Below, piece after piece: positions 26,814 through 35,077 of a stretch of 64,000 nucleotides of DNA. Each line of letters begins with the position of its first letter. Position 1 is the stretch's first letter. The stretch spans positions 26,201-90,200 of the forward strand of contig NZ_JBQCKK010000016.1 in NCBI RefSeq assembly GCF_051967035.1. The letters run 5' to 3'. The notes under the pieces are model-generated. The model was not told where the DNA came from, did no database searches, and saw only the letters and a program-made list of their open reading frames with translations. Both the position numbers and the translations under genes were made by a program. The stretch comes from Brevibacillus sp051967035 (GTDB taxonomy: Bacteria > Bacillota > Bacilli > Brevibacillales > Brevibacillaceae).

Positions 26814-26996
26814 GGTACGCATAGGATGGTTGTAAGCTTGCGCTGGTAAGTACGGTAAGGCGGTTCATTTGGTTACAGCCTGAACCAACTTGCAAAATCC
26901 TTTTCGGTATGATGAAGCTCCACCTCTTCTTGGCTTATTTCCTACTTCATCATCTCCAGGACTTCCACTGTTCCCTCTTCCCCCCGCTCCCCAAGC

Positions 26997-27029
26997 AAAA
27001 AAACGCCCCCGCATTCATCGGGAGCGTTT
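26997..27029 (-). terminator. Terminator after purB
   Basis: On the minus strand AAACGCTCCCG pairs with CGGGGGCGTTT (one G-T wobble) across a 7-nt loop, followed by a T run. It ends the purEKB transcript, so purC is not reached from the purE promoter. Confidence 0.88.
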
Positions 27030-27055
27030 CTCGGATCACGTAAACAATCGCAGCA

Positions 27056-28351
27056 TTACAACAAACCAAGACGTTGGAAAATCGTATCCACATGCTTCAG
27101 GTGGTAACGGTAATCGAAGCACTCATCCAGCTCTTCCTTGGTCAACGTGGAGCTGACAGTCGGGTCCTCCTCCACAATGGCGCGGAAGGAGCGCTGCTCT
27201 TCCCAAGCCTGCATCGCGCGCGGCTGGACAGTGTCGTACGCTTGCTCGCGGCTCATGCCTTTTTCGATCAGCTTGAGCATCACTTGCTGGGAGTAGATCA
27301 GACCGAAAGTACGGTCCATGTTGCGCTTCATGTTCTCCGGGAACACGGTCAAGTTTTTCACGATGTTCATGAAGCGGCGCAGCATGTAGTTCAGCGCCTG
27401 GGTCGCGTCTGGCAAAATCACGCGCTCTGCGGAGGAGTGGGAAATATCCCGCTCGTGCCAGAGAGACACGTTTTCATAGGAAGTGAGCATGTGGCCGCGG
27501 ATGACGCGCGCCAGACCGCAGATGTTCTCGCTGCCGATCGGGTTGCGCTTGTGCGGCATCGCGGAGGAGCCTTTTTGCCCTTTGGCAAACGCTTCTTCCA
27601 CTTCGCGCATTTCGCTCTTTTGCAGGCCGCGGATTTCGGTTGCGAACTTCTCCAGCGACGTGGCGATCAGCGCCAATGTCGCCATGTATTCGGCGTGGCG
27701 GTCGCGCTGCAGCGTTTGCGTGGAGATCGGAGCCGGAGTCAGGCCCAGTTTTTCGCAAACGTACGCTTCCACGAACGGGTCGATGTTCGCATACGTGCCG
27801 ACTGCACCGGAAATTTTGCCGTATGCCACTTCTTGTTTCGCCGCCCGGAAACGCGCCAGGTTGCGCTTCATCTCTTCGTGCCACAGAGCCAGCTTCAAGC
27901 CGAAGGTCGTCGGCTCGGCATGCACGCCGTGCGTTCTGCCCATGCAGACCGTATCCTTGTGCTCGCGCGCTTTGTCTGCCAAAATCGCGATGAAGTCCTC
28001 GATGTCTTTTTCCAAAATTTCGTTCGCCTGGCGCAGCAGGTAGGACAACGCGGTGTCCACGACGTCTGTAGAGGTCAAGCCGTAGTGGACCCATTTCTTT
28101 TCTTCGCCCAACGTCTCGGATACCGCGCGGGTAAACGCCACCACGTCGTGACGTGTCTCTTCCTCGATCTCATAGATGCGCTGGATGTCAAAGCTGGCCT
28201 TTTCCCACAGCTTTTTCACGTCCTCCTCCGGGATGACCCCCAGCTTGGACCATGCTTCACACGCGAGAATTTCTACTTTGAGCCATGCCTTGAATTTGTT
28301 TTCTTCCGTCCAAATGGCGCGCATTTCCGGGCGGGAATAACGTTCGATCAT
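27056..28351 (-). CDS. purB: Adenylosuccinate lyase
   Basis: 431-residue fumarase-superfamily homotetramer that cleaves SAICAR and adenylosuccinate. Signature GSSAMPHKRNPIGSENI near residue 265 and the catalytic His in GRTHGVHAEPTTFG near 140 are present; the N-terminus MIERYSRPEMRAIWTEENKF is typical. The ATG overlaps the purK stop (ATGA). A terminator follows, whereas in B. subtilis purC would come next. Confidence 0.97.
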   Translation of the reverse strand: MIERYSRPEMRAIWTEENKFKAWLKVEILACEAWSKLGVIPEEDVKKLWEKASFDIQRIYEIEEETRHDVVAFTRAVSETLGEEKKWVHYGLTSTDVVDTALSYLLRQANEILEKDIEDFIAILADKAREHKDTVCMGRTHGVHAEPTTFGLKLALWHEEMKRNLARFRAAKQEVAYGKISGAVGTYANIDPFVEAYVCEKLGLTPAPISTQTLQRDRHAEYMATLALIATSLEKFATEIRGLQKSEMREVEEAFAKGQKGSSAMPHKRNPIGSENICGLARVIRGHMLTSYENVSLWHERDISHSSAERVILPDATQALNYMLRRFMNIVKNLTVFPENMKRNMDRTFGLIYSQQVMLKLIEKGMSREQAYDTVQPRAMQAWEEQRSFRAIVEEDPTVSSTLTKEELDECFDYRYHLKHVDTIFQRLGLL

Positions 28352-29511
28352 GATTCTACCTCCGATGGATTCGTCCAGATTTTCAGCTCATCAATGCAGG
28401 TGAGCGCTTCTTCCACAGTGGGGGCGAGCACGTTGATATGCCCCATTTTCCGCTTTGCCTTGCTCTCCGCTTTTCCGTACAAATGCAGCTTGGCCGTGCG
28501 CGGCAGCTTGTCGATTCGATCCAGAACAGGCTGCAGGTGCTCTCCCAAAATATTAACCATCACGACGGGAGAGAGCAACTCTGTCGAGCCTAAAGGCAGG
28601 TTGCAGACGGCCCGGACGTGCTGCTCAAACTGCGAGGTCACACAAGCGTCCATCGTGTAGTGGCCGGAGTTGTGCGGGCGTGGCGCCAGCTCGTTGACGT
28701 ACAGCTCTCCGTCGGCGGTCAAAAACATTTCTACGGCGATCAGCCCCACGACATCGAGCTTTTCGACAATCGTGCGGGCGATTTCTTCGGCGCGTGCCTT
28801 GACTTCCGCCGGAACGCGGGCTGGCACGATGCTCAGATGCAGAATGTTTTCCCGGTGAATGTTTTCCGCCGCCGGAAAAACAGCCAGCTCCCCGTCCGGA
28901 TTGCGCGCCGCGATCACGGACAGCTCCAGCTGAAATGGCACGAACTGCTCCACGATCAGCTCTGTTCCTGCCTTGGCGAGCGTCTCGTACGCCTCCGCCA
29001 GCTCGTCCTCGCTGCGCAAAACCCACTGGCCTTTGCCGTCGTAGCCCCCTGTCGCCGTTTTCATCACCGCAGGCAGCCCCAGCTCGGCAACTGCCGCCTG
29101 CACATCTTGCAAGCTGCCGACTACGCGAAACGGCGCAACCGGAATCCCGATTTCGCGAATCGCCGTCTTTTCGGAAATCCGGTTCTGTGTGATGCGCAAC
29201 AGGCGGCTGCCCTGCGGCACGTAGGCATGGCTCTCCAGCACTTCCGCGACCTGCGCGTCCACATTTTCAAATTCGTAGCAAATGACATCGCTGACAGAAG
29301 CGAGCTGCATCGCTGCTTCCACGTCGTCGTAGCGGGCGACGATTTGCTTGTCCGCCGTTTGGCCGCACGGCGCATCTGCTGTCGGGTCCATCGTTACAAA
29401 GCGGTAGCCCATCGCTCGTCCAGCGAGAGCGATCATGCGGCCCAGTTGTCCGCCGCCGAGTATTCCGAGAGTCGATCCTGGTTTGATTTGCTTGCTCTGT
29501 TTGGTCGTCAT
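28348..29511 (-). CDS. purK: N5-CAIR synthetase
   Basis: 387-residue ATP-grasp enzyme that carboxylates AIR to N5-CAIR. GGGQLGRMIALAGRAMGY opens the N-terminal domain; the ATP-grasp part carries PAVMKTATGGYDGKGQWVL, and NELAPRPHNSGHYTMDAC holds the metal-binding residues. It overlaps purE and purB by 4 nt each, the usual tight spacing. Confidence 0.97.
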   Translation of the reverse strand: MTTKQSKQIKPGSTLGILGGGQLGRMIALAGRAMGYRFVTMDPTADAPCGQTADKQIVARYDDVEAAMQLASVSDVICYEFENVDAQVAEVLESHAYVPQGSRLLRITQNRISEKTAIREIGIPVAPFRVVGSLQDVQAAVAELGLPAVMKTATGGYDGKGQWVLRSEDELAEAYETLAKAGTELIVEQFVPFQLELSVIAARNPDGELAVFPAAENIHRENILHLSIVPARVPAEVKARAEEIARTIVEKLDVVGLIAVEMFLTADGELYVNELAPRPHNSGHYTMDACVTSQFEQHVRAVCNLPLGSTELLSPVVMVNILGEHLQPVLDRIDKLPRTAKLHLYGKAESKAKRKMGHINVLAPTVEEALTCIDELKIWTNPSEVES

Positions 29512-29996
29512 GCCAGTTCGCCAGCCTCCAACACTTTTTTGCGCACCTCATCGCGTCTTGCCACAAAGCGCTCCTGCACATCCGGGTATTTGATCCCTAA
29601 AATCTGCGCAGCGAGCAGGCCGGCATTGATCGCACCCGCTTTGCCGATGGCGACAGTGGCGACAGGCACGCCGCCTGGCATTTGCACGATGGACAAAAGC
29701 GAATCCAAGCCGTTCAGGTTGGACGATTTCACAGGCACGCCAATCACGGGCAGCTCCGTTTTCGCCGCCACCATGCCCGGCAAATGGGCTGCGCCCCCCG
29801 CTCCCGCAATGATGACTTCCAGACCGCGGCTTTTGGCGCTTTCCGCATACGAAAACATCAAGTCAGGCGTTCTGTGCGCGGAAACGACCTTCTTTTCGTA
29901 TGGCACCTGGAGTTCATCGAGAATTGCGCATGCTTCCTTCATCGTTTCCCAGTCTGACGTGCTGCCCATAATAACGCCTACCAAAGGCTGTAGCAT
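29508..29996 (-). CDS. purE: N5-CAIR mutase
   Basis: 162-residue class I PurE, which rearranges N5-CAIR to CAIR. GVIMGSTSDWETM, VVSAHRTPDLM, IAGAGGAAHLPGMVA and LPVIGVPV are the active-site segments. Start MLQPLVGV at 29996, with GGGGG about 10 nt upstream; the frame is open ten codons further. First gene of purEKB, behind a PurBox promoter. Confidence 0.96.
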   Translation of the reverse strand: MLQPLVGVIMGSTSDWETMKEACAILDELQVPYEKKVVSAHRTPDLMFSYAESAKSRGLEVIIAGAGGAAHLPGMVAAKTELPVIGVPVKSSNLNGLDSLLSIVQMPGGVPVATVAIGKAGAINAGLLAAQILGIKYPDVQERFVARRDEVRKKVLEAGELA

Positions 29997-30111
29997 GAAC
30001 CATTCGCCCCCTACGTGTTGTATCATTCAGAAGAAAACCCAACCGACTAACGGCTTTCGCAGCCGTACTCATCGCCTGGGCTATTCGTACTCGTTTACTA
30101 TCCACGTACTC

Positions 30112-30158
30112 AGTGTAGCAGGGAGAAAGTTGACCTGTCAACATCGTTTCCGAACATT
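30112..30158 (-). promoter_or_regulatory. purE promoter with PurBox and overlapping palindrome
   Basis: On the minus strand TTGACA (30136-30141), 18 nt, TACACT (30112-30117). Upstream lies GTTTCCGAACATT (30146-30158, plus-strand reading), 12 of 13 matches to the PurR box; I do not see a partner box at the usual 16-17 nt. The -35 is covered by the perfect palindrome GTTGACCTGTCAAC (30129-30142). Confidence 0.8.
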
Positions 30159-30178
30159 TAAAAATGAGTTAGATACCA

Positions 30179-31717
30179 TTATTCGTGTTTCCCTTTTTCC
30201 ACCCACTCTTCTGCCGCCGATTTGGAGTCCAGCCGCACGCGCAGCCAATAGTCGAAAAACGGCGTCGCGTCTGCTCCGGCTGCTGCCGAGACCAGCTCTT
30301 TGAGCTGTTCGCCACTTGCCAGCTCGTATGGATGCTCACTGACATATTGCCGCAAAAGCCGATGCAGCCGCTCGCCCCCCCACGCCTCCCGCAACGTCCA
30401 CCACATGACGCCGGAGCGCCCGTACACAAGCTCGTTGTAGCTTTTCCAGTCGGGGAAGGCAGCGACGCTCGTCTCGGCGGAAATGCCTCGTTTCGCATAC
30501 GCTTCGGCTGCGCGAGACTGGCCCTGCCTCAGCCGGATGTACGCCTGCGATCGCTTCGGGTCCTTTTCCTGCAAATACGCCATCGTCGCGTAGTCGGTCA
30601 AGCTCTCGTCAAGCCACGCCTCGCGCACCTCGTCGTTGCCGACGATGCCGTAGAACCATTGATGGGCCGTTTCGTGCGCGACGACGGCTGCGCCCATGCT
30701 GTCGGCCGTCTGAAAAAATCCCTCCTCGATGAAGACGAGGCCCGGATACTCCATGCCGCCGAAAAAGCCGCCTGTCTTGACGACGTCGTACTCCTTGTAC
30801 GGGTAGGCGCCAAACTGCTTCCCGTAATAATCAAGCGACCCCATTGCCGTCTCGTGCACGCTTTTCACAGCCGCCGGATCGTCTCCCTGCTGTGACCACG
30901 TCCGCACGATCGTCTCCCCGACTTTTCCGGACACCGCCTGGTACGTGCCGTCCATGACGACCATGGCAAAATCCCGAACATTCCATGCATCCAGTTCATA
31001 TATACTTTGCCGCTGCGGCCTGGTCTGCGTAATGACGGCAACGCTCTCCATCCCTGTCGTAGCGAGCTGATACCCTTCCGGCAAATGAACGCGCACATGA
31101 TAATTCGCTGCTTCGCTGTAGAATGGATCGCCAATCGCCGTGTACGGGTCGAGCCGCCAGCCGCCGCTGTCCTTGACCGCCAAGATCGGTAGCCAGTTCC
31201 CCAGCCACAGCGCATGGTCGTGGTAGGAGAGTCGCCCGTTGTTGTAAGGAACCTGCAGGCGGAAGCCAAGCTCCACGACGGTCTCGGCGGGCGTCTGTTT
31301 CGCGGGGAGCGGTACGCGCAGCAGCGTGTTCGTCTTTCCTTCGTAGTGGATGTCCGTCCTTCGTCCATCTACTTTGACTGCCGTGATCGTGATGCCGCCC
31401 GGCTCCCGCTGCTTGCCAAGCACCTGCTCCCAGTTCGTTGTGCCAAGATCCGCCTGTTTGGCGAAAGCATTCGGATACAGATGAAAATACGCTTTGTCGT
31501 CCCGCGGGACAAAACGGGCCGTCAGCATGCCGGTCACGATGCGCTCGTTCATATCCACCCGCACATCTGCGCTGTACGTGGCGGCTGCGGGCACCTGCTC
31601 CGGACTTGCGATCGCCGCAACGTCTGTCCCGGCCTGGCCCGTCCACGGGCTGCTCCACAACATCCCTGCCAGAACCATCCCTGCCACCATGCTGACCACC
31701 CCATGCTTGCGCCACAT
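30179..31717 (-). CDS. Exported M1-family zinc metallopeptidase (copy 2)
   Basis: 512 residues. An N-terminal signal (KHGVVSMVAGMVLAGMLWSS) directs it out of the cell. The M1 exopeptidase motif GGMEYPG is followed by the zinc site HETAHQWFYG and, 18 residues on, the third ligand in WLDESLTDY; the later Tyr-containing VYGRSGVMWWTL fits the proton donor region. Start at 31717 has GGGGAG close upstream. Its ribosome site directly follows the paralogue ending at 31737, with which it forms a tandem pair. Probably an aminopeptidase or small-peptide hydrolase. Confidence 0.92.
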   Translation of the reverse strand: MWRKHGVVSMVAGMVLAGMLWSSPWTGQAGTDVAAIASPEQVPAAATYSADVRVDMNERIVTGMLTARFVPRDDKAYFHLYPNAFAKQADLGTTNWEQVLGKQREPGGITITAVKVDGRRTDIHYEGKTNTLLRVPLPAKQTPAETVVELGFRLQVPYNNGRLSYHDHALWLGNWLPILAVKDSGGWRLDPYTAIGDPFYSEAANYHVRVHLPEGYQLATTGMESVAVITQTRPQRQSIYELDAWNVRDFAMVVMDGTYQAVSGKVGETIVRTWSQQGDDPAAVKSVHETAMGSLDYYGKQFGAYPYKEYDVVKTGGFFGGMEYPGLVFIEEGFFQTADSMGAAVVAHETAHQWFYGIVGNDEVREAWLDESLTDYATMAYLQEKDPKRSQAYIRLRQGQSRAAEAYAKRGISAETSVAAFPDWKSYNELVYGRSGVMWWTLREAWGGERLHRLLRQYVSEHPYELASGEQLKELVSAAAGADATPFFDYWLRVRLDSKSAAEEWVEKGKHE

Positions 31718-31736
31718 GGCACTCCCCTGCCTTCGC

Positions 31737-33254
31737 TTACTTTCGGTGTTTGTCACGCTGGCGTTCCAGCCAGGCCGCAGCCTGCTCCTGCCGGGACATG
31801 TCCAGCTTCATCCAATAGTCCAGAAAAGCACGCGCATCTTCTCCCGCCGCCCGGGACAGAAACGCTTCCCACTGTTCTCCGTTGACGTTCTGATAGCGGT
31901 ATGTCTTCACGTATTCGCGCAACACATCGTGCAGCCGTTCTTCCCCCCACGCTTCCCGCAACAGCCAGAGCATCGCCGACGTCCGGGAATAGACAAGATC
32001 GCTGTAGCTCTGATTGGCAGGGAAGGCAGAGAGAGCCTGCCACGGACGCAGGTTTTCTTTCACGTACATCGCGACGGAGGTGCCGTTCTCCAAGCGCCTG
32101 CGTACCCACTCCGCTCCTGCCGGCGGGTACTCCTGAGAGAGAAAGGCGAGCGTCCCATACTCGGCAAACCCTTCATCCAGCCACGCCTCTCGCAGCTGAT
32201 CGTTGCCGAGCAGCCCGTAAAACCATTGATGCGCCGTCTCATGCGCCACCGTCACCATTCCGGTCTCAGCCCCCGTCAGAAAATGACGCCCGTCCATAAA
32301 CACCAGGGCAGGATATTCCATGCCGTTGATCGCTCCGCCTGTCCGCACCACATCGTATTCCCCGTAGGGGTAGGCGCCGAACTGTTCCTGAAAATAAGCG
32401 AGCGACTGAACCGCGGCCTCATGAATCTGTGTGGCCAAAAGCTCGTCATCCCCCTGGCGCCACCAGGTACGGACAAGCGTATTGCCTGCCTTTGTATCCG
32501 CTTTCTGATAAGTCGAGTCCATGAGCACGAGCGCGAAGTCGCGTACGTTTTCCACGCGCAGCCGAACCGTCTTTTTTCCTCCGGACGCAGTTGGCGAAGC
32601 TGCTGCTTCCGCCCCGTCATCCGCTGCCGTACTGGCCAACTGATAGCCTGCGGGATACGTGACATTGACTTCGTAGTCGGCGATTTCGCTGTAAAACGGA
32701 TCGCCGACAGGCTCGTACGCATCGAGACGCCAGCCTGCCTGCTCGTGCACGGCGAGAATCGGCAGCCAGTTGCCCAGCCAGATCGCGTGGTCATCGTACG
32801 ACATTCTCCCCTCGTTCTGAGGGAGCTTCATGGCAAAATCAAGTTGAATCGTGCGTGGGCCTGCTGCGATGCCGGACTGTTCGTTCGCTTGCAGCGGCAC
32901 CTGCAGCACATGCCGGTCCTTTTGACCGACAACCAGGTTCCCATCGACGGCAAGCCTGTTACTAGCATACGTACCAGGTACAGGTTCCTTGCCTAAAAGT
33001 TCCTCCCATAGGATGCCTTCCTGTTGTTCGGTAAATACGTCCGGATAGAGATGCAAATAGGCACGTTGCGGGTCTTGCGGCGAAAACGTGATGGCTACGC
33101 TTCCGCTGACTTCTTTTTTCACGGGATCAATCCGGACATCCGCCTGGTAGAGCGGTTTTGGCAACAGCTTCTCCTCGTTCGCCAGGCCGGGCAGCCGCCA
33201 CGCCGCCATCGCTGCCAGACTGCTGCACCCAAGCCATAAGACCCATCTGCGCAT
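31737..33254 (-). CDS. Exported M1-family zinc metallopeptidase (copy 1)
   Basis: 505 residues with N-terminal signal (RRWVLWLGCSSLAAMAAWRL; a Cys at residue 10 makes a lipoprotein possible but the lipobox is poor). NGMEYPALVFMDG, zinc site HETAHQWFYGLLGNDQLRE and WLDEGFAEYG are intact. Paralogous to the next gene along its whole length, including SYDDHAIWLGNWLPILAVHE versus SYHDHALWLGNWLPILAVKD. Start MRRWVLWL behind GGGGG at 7 nt. 19 nt separate the pair. Confidence 0.92.
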   Translation of the reverse strand: MRRWVLWLGCSSLAAMAAWRLPGLANEEKLLPKPLYQADVRIDPVKKEVSGSVAITFSPQDPQRAYLHLYPDVFTEQQEGILWEELLGKEPVPGTYASNRLAVDGNLVVGQKDRHVLQVPLQANEQSGIAAGPRTIQLDFAMKLPQNEGRMSYDDHAIWLGNWLPILAVHEQAGWRLDAYEPVGDPFYSEIADYEVNVTYPAGYQLASTAADDGAEAAASPTASGGKKTVRLRVENVRDFALVLMDSTYQKADTKAGNTLVRTWWRQGDDELLATQIHEAAVQSLAYFQEQFGAYPYGEYDVVRTGGAINGMEYPALVFMDGRHFLTGAETGMVTVAHETAHQWFYGLLGNDQLREAWLDEGFAEYGTLAFLSQEYPPAGAEWVRRRLENGTSVAMYVKENLRPWQALSAFPANQSYSDLVYSRTSAMLWLLREAWGEERLHDVLREYVKTYRYQNVNGEQWEAFLSRAAGEDARAFLDYWMKLDMSRQEQAAAWLERQRDKHRK

Positions 33255-33338
33255 GCCATCGCCCCCTTTTGCTCTATCGTACCGAAAGCAACAGCAAAAG
33301 ACTATTGAATTCGATCCGCCCGTTTTCCCGGCCAAGCG

Positions 33339-33370
33339 CAAAAAAGCTCCCCGTCCAGCAGACGGGAAGC
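33339..33370 (-). terminator. Terminator after pbuG
   Basis: On the minus strand GCTTCCCGTC / GACGGGGAGC with a 5-nt loop, followed by TTTTTT. Confidence 0.88.
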
Positions 33371-33386
33371 CCCTTTTCCAAAAATC

Positions 33387-34763
33387 CTATTCGCGCAGCC
33401 AGATGAAGTAGGCCAGGAAGACAAAGAACAGAACGTACATCGCCGGATGGACTTCACGCGCTTTTCCTTTCAAAACCTTCATGACCGGATAGACGATGAA
33501 GCCCGCAGCAATCCCTGTTGCAATGCTGTACGTCAGCGGCATCAGGAGAATGGTCAGGAAGGCAGGAAACGCTTCGTCCAGTTCATTCCAGGCCACCTGC
33601 GCAACGTGCGAAGCCATCAATACGCCGACGACAATGAGTGCCGGTGCGGTGACAGCCGGAGTCACAATCGAAAGCAGCGGCGAGAAGAACAAGGCCAACA
33701 GGAACAGGATACCTGTCACGATGGCGGTAAAACCGGAGCGGCCCCCTGCTGCTACCCCCGCTGTCGACTCCACATAAGCGGTTGTCGTAGAAGTACCCAG
33801 CACCGCGCCAGCCATCCCTGCGATCGCATCGGAAGCGAGCGCTTTTCCCGGACGCGGGAGGTTGCCGTCTTCGCGCAGGAGTCCCGCTTGGCTGGCTACC
33901 CCGAGCAGCGTGCCTGTCGCATCGAAAAAGTCTACGAACAAAAACGTCAGCACGACAATCAGCATGTTCACGGTGAAGAACGCAGACGGATCGCCGAGAT
34001 ATTGGAACGCCGCACCGAATGTCGGCGCCAGGCTCGGCGGTGCAGAGACGATTTGCTCGGGCAGGCTGACCAGACCGAAGATCATGCCGACCACTGACGT
34101 AACAATCATCCCGATGAAAATGCCGGAATTCACTTTGCGAGACAGCAGAACGACGGTAACAATCAGACCGAAAATCGCCAGCAGCGCATTTTTCGCTGCC
34201 AATACTTCTTCCGGCTTCATGCCTTCATGGTAGAAGGTCAAATGGCCCAACGCGACAAACGTCGCATCGTTGGCAACGACAATCCCTGCGTTTTTCAGGC
34301 CGATAAACGCGATAAACAGCCCGATCCCTGCAGAAACCGCAAATTTCAACCCTTTCGGAATCGCTTTGATGATCGCTTCCCGAATGCCGGTCAAAGACAG
34401 AATCAAAAAGATCGTACAAGAAACAAATACCCCAGCCAATGCTTGTTGCCATGGAATATGCATGGTCAATACGACAGTGTAGGTGAAAAATGCGTTCAGT
34501 CCCATCCCCGGTGCCTGTCCAATCGGCAAGCGTCCGAGAATCCCCATGAGCAGCGTACCGATCGCCGCTGCCAGAGCCGTTGCGGTGAACACGGCGCCAA
34601 ACTCAGGGTAGTTGGCTTTCAGCTCCGCCGGCAAATCCGCTCCGCTGAGCATGAATGGATTGACGGCCAGAATATACGCCATGGCCAAAAAAGTAGTGAT
34701 GCCCGCGATGATTTCGCGGCGATAGTTGGTGCCCAGTTTGTCAAACTCAAAATACTTCCGCAC
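33387..34763 (-). CDS. pbuG: Guanine/hypoxanthine permease (NCS2/AzgA family)
   Basis: 458-residue proton-coupled nucleobase importer with about 13 membrane segments. MRKYFEFDKLGTNYRREIIA is the AzgA/PbuG N-terminus; GQAPGMGLNAFFTYTVV and FVDFFDATGTLLGVA are the conserved half-helix motifs. It lies between guaA and the M1 peptidases and is controlled by its own guanine riboswitch, which fits an importer shut off when guanine is plentiful. Confidence 0.95.
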   Translation of the reverse strand: MRKYFEFDKLGTNYRREIIAGITTFLAMAYILAVNPFMLSGADLPAELKANYPEFGAVFTATALAAAIGTLLMGILGRLPIGQAPGMGLNAFFTYTVVLTMHIPWQQALAGVFVSCTIFLILSLTGIREAIIKAIPKGLKFAVSAGIGLFIAFIGLKNAGIVVANDATFVALGHLTFYHEGMKPEEVLAAKNALLAIFGLIVTVVLLSRKVNSGIFIGMIVTSVVGMIFGLVSLPEQIVSAPPSLAPTFGAAFQYLGDPSAFFTVNMLIVVLTFLFVDFFDATGTLLGVASQAGLLREDGNLPRPGKALASDAIAGMAGAVLGTSTTTAYVESTAGVAAGGRSGFTAIVTGILFLLALFFSPLLSIVTPAVTAPALIVVGVLMASHVAQVAWNELDEAFPAFLTILLMPLTYSIATGIAAGFIVYPVMKVLKGKAREVHPAMYVLFFVFLAYFIWLRE

Positions 34764-34798
34764 CGAAAAGTCCCCCCATGCTTATGGTAATGGCAATG

Positions 34799-34834
34799 AA
34801 AAAAGGCCCGGACGCTATTATGATGCGCCTGGCC
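34799..34834 (-). terminator. Riboswitch expression-platform terminator of pbuG
   Basis: On the minus strand GGCCAGGCGC .. GCGTCCGGGCC with a 9-nt loop and TTTTTT, between the aptamer and the pbuG start. Ligand-bound aptamer should favour it. Confidence 0.85.
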
Positions 34835-34899
34835 TCTTCACAAAACACTCCGGGAACAATTCCAAAAATGATAACAAATTCGCATCCCGTCGACGTTTT

Positions 34900-34968
34900 G
34901 TTCGTAGCCAGGTCGTTTAATGGCGACCTCGTAGAAACTCTTGAGCCATATTCTCAAGAATATACGAA
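34900..34968 (-). ncRNA. Guanine riboswitch aptamer upstream of pbuG
   Basis: Purine-riboswitch aptamer on the minus strand. P1 is GTTCGTA/TACGAAC; P2 CTTGAG/CTCAAG holds loop AATATGG; J2/3 reads GTTTCTAC; P3 is GGTCG/CGACC with loop CCATTAAA. The last base of J3/1 before P1 is C, the residue that pairs with guanine (adenine riboswitches have U), so guanine/hypoxanthine is predicted as ligand. Confidence 0.95.
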
Positions 34969-35077
34969 CCTTCCTGTATTACCTGTTCACATTGAGAAGT
35001 GTATCAGGAGATATCAAGAATGTCAACGAAAATACGAACGTTCATTTTTGGAATTCAACAAACATCCGGGTTTACTA

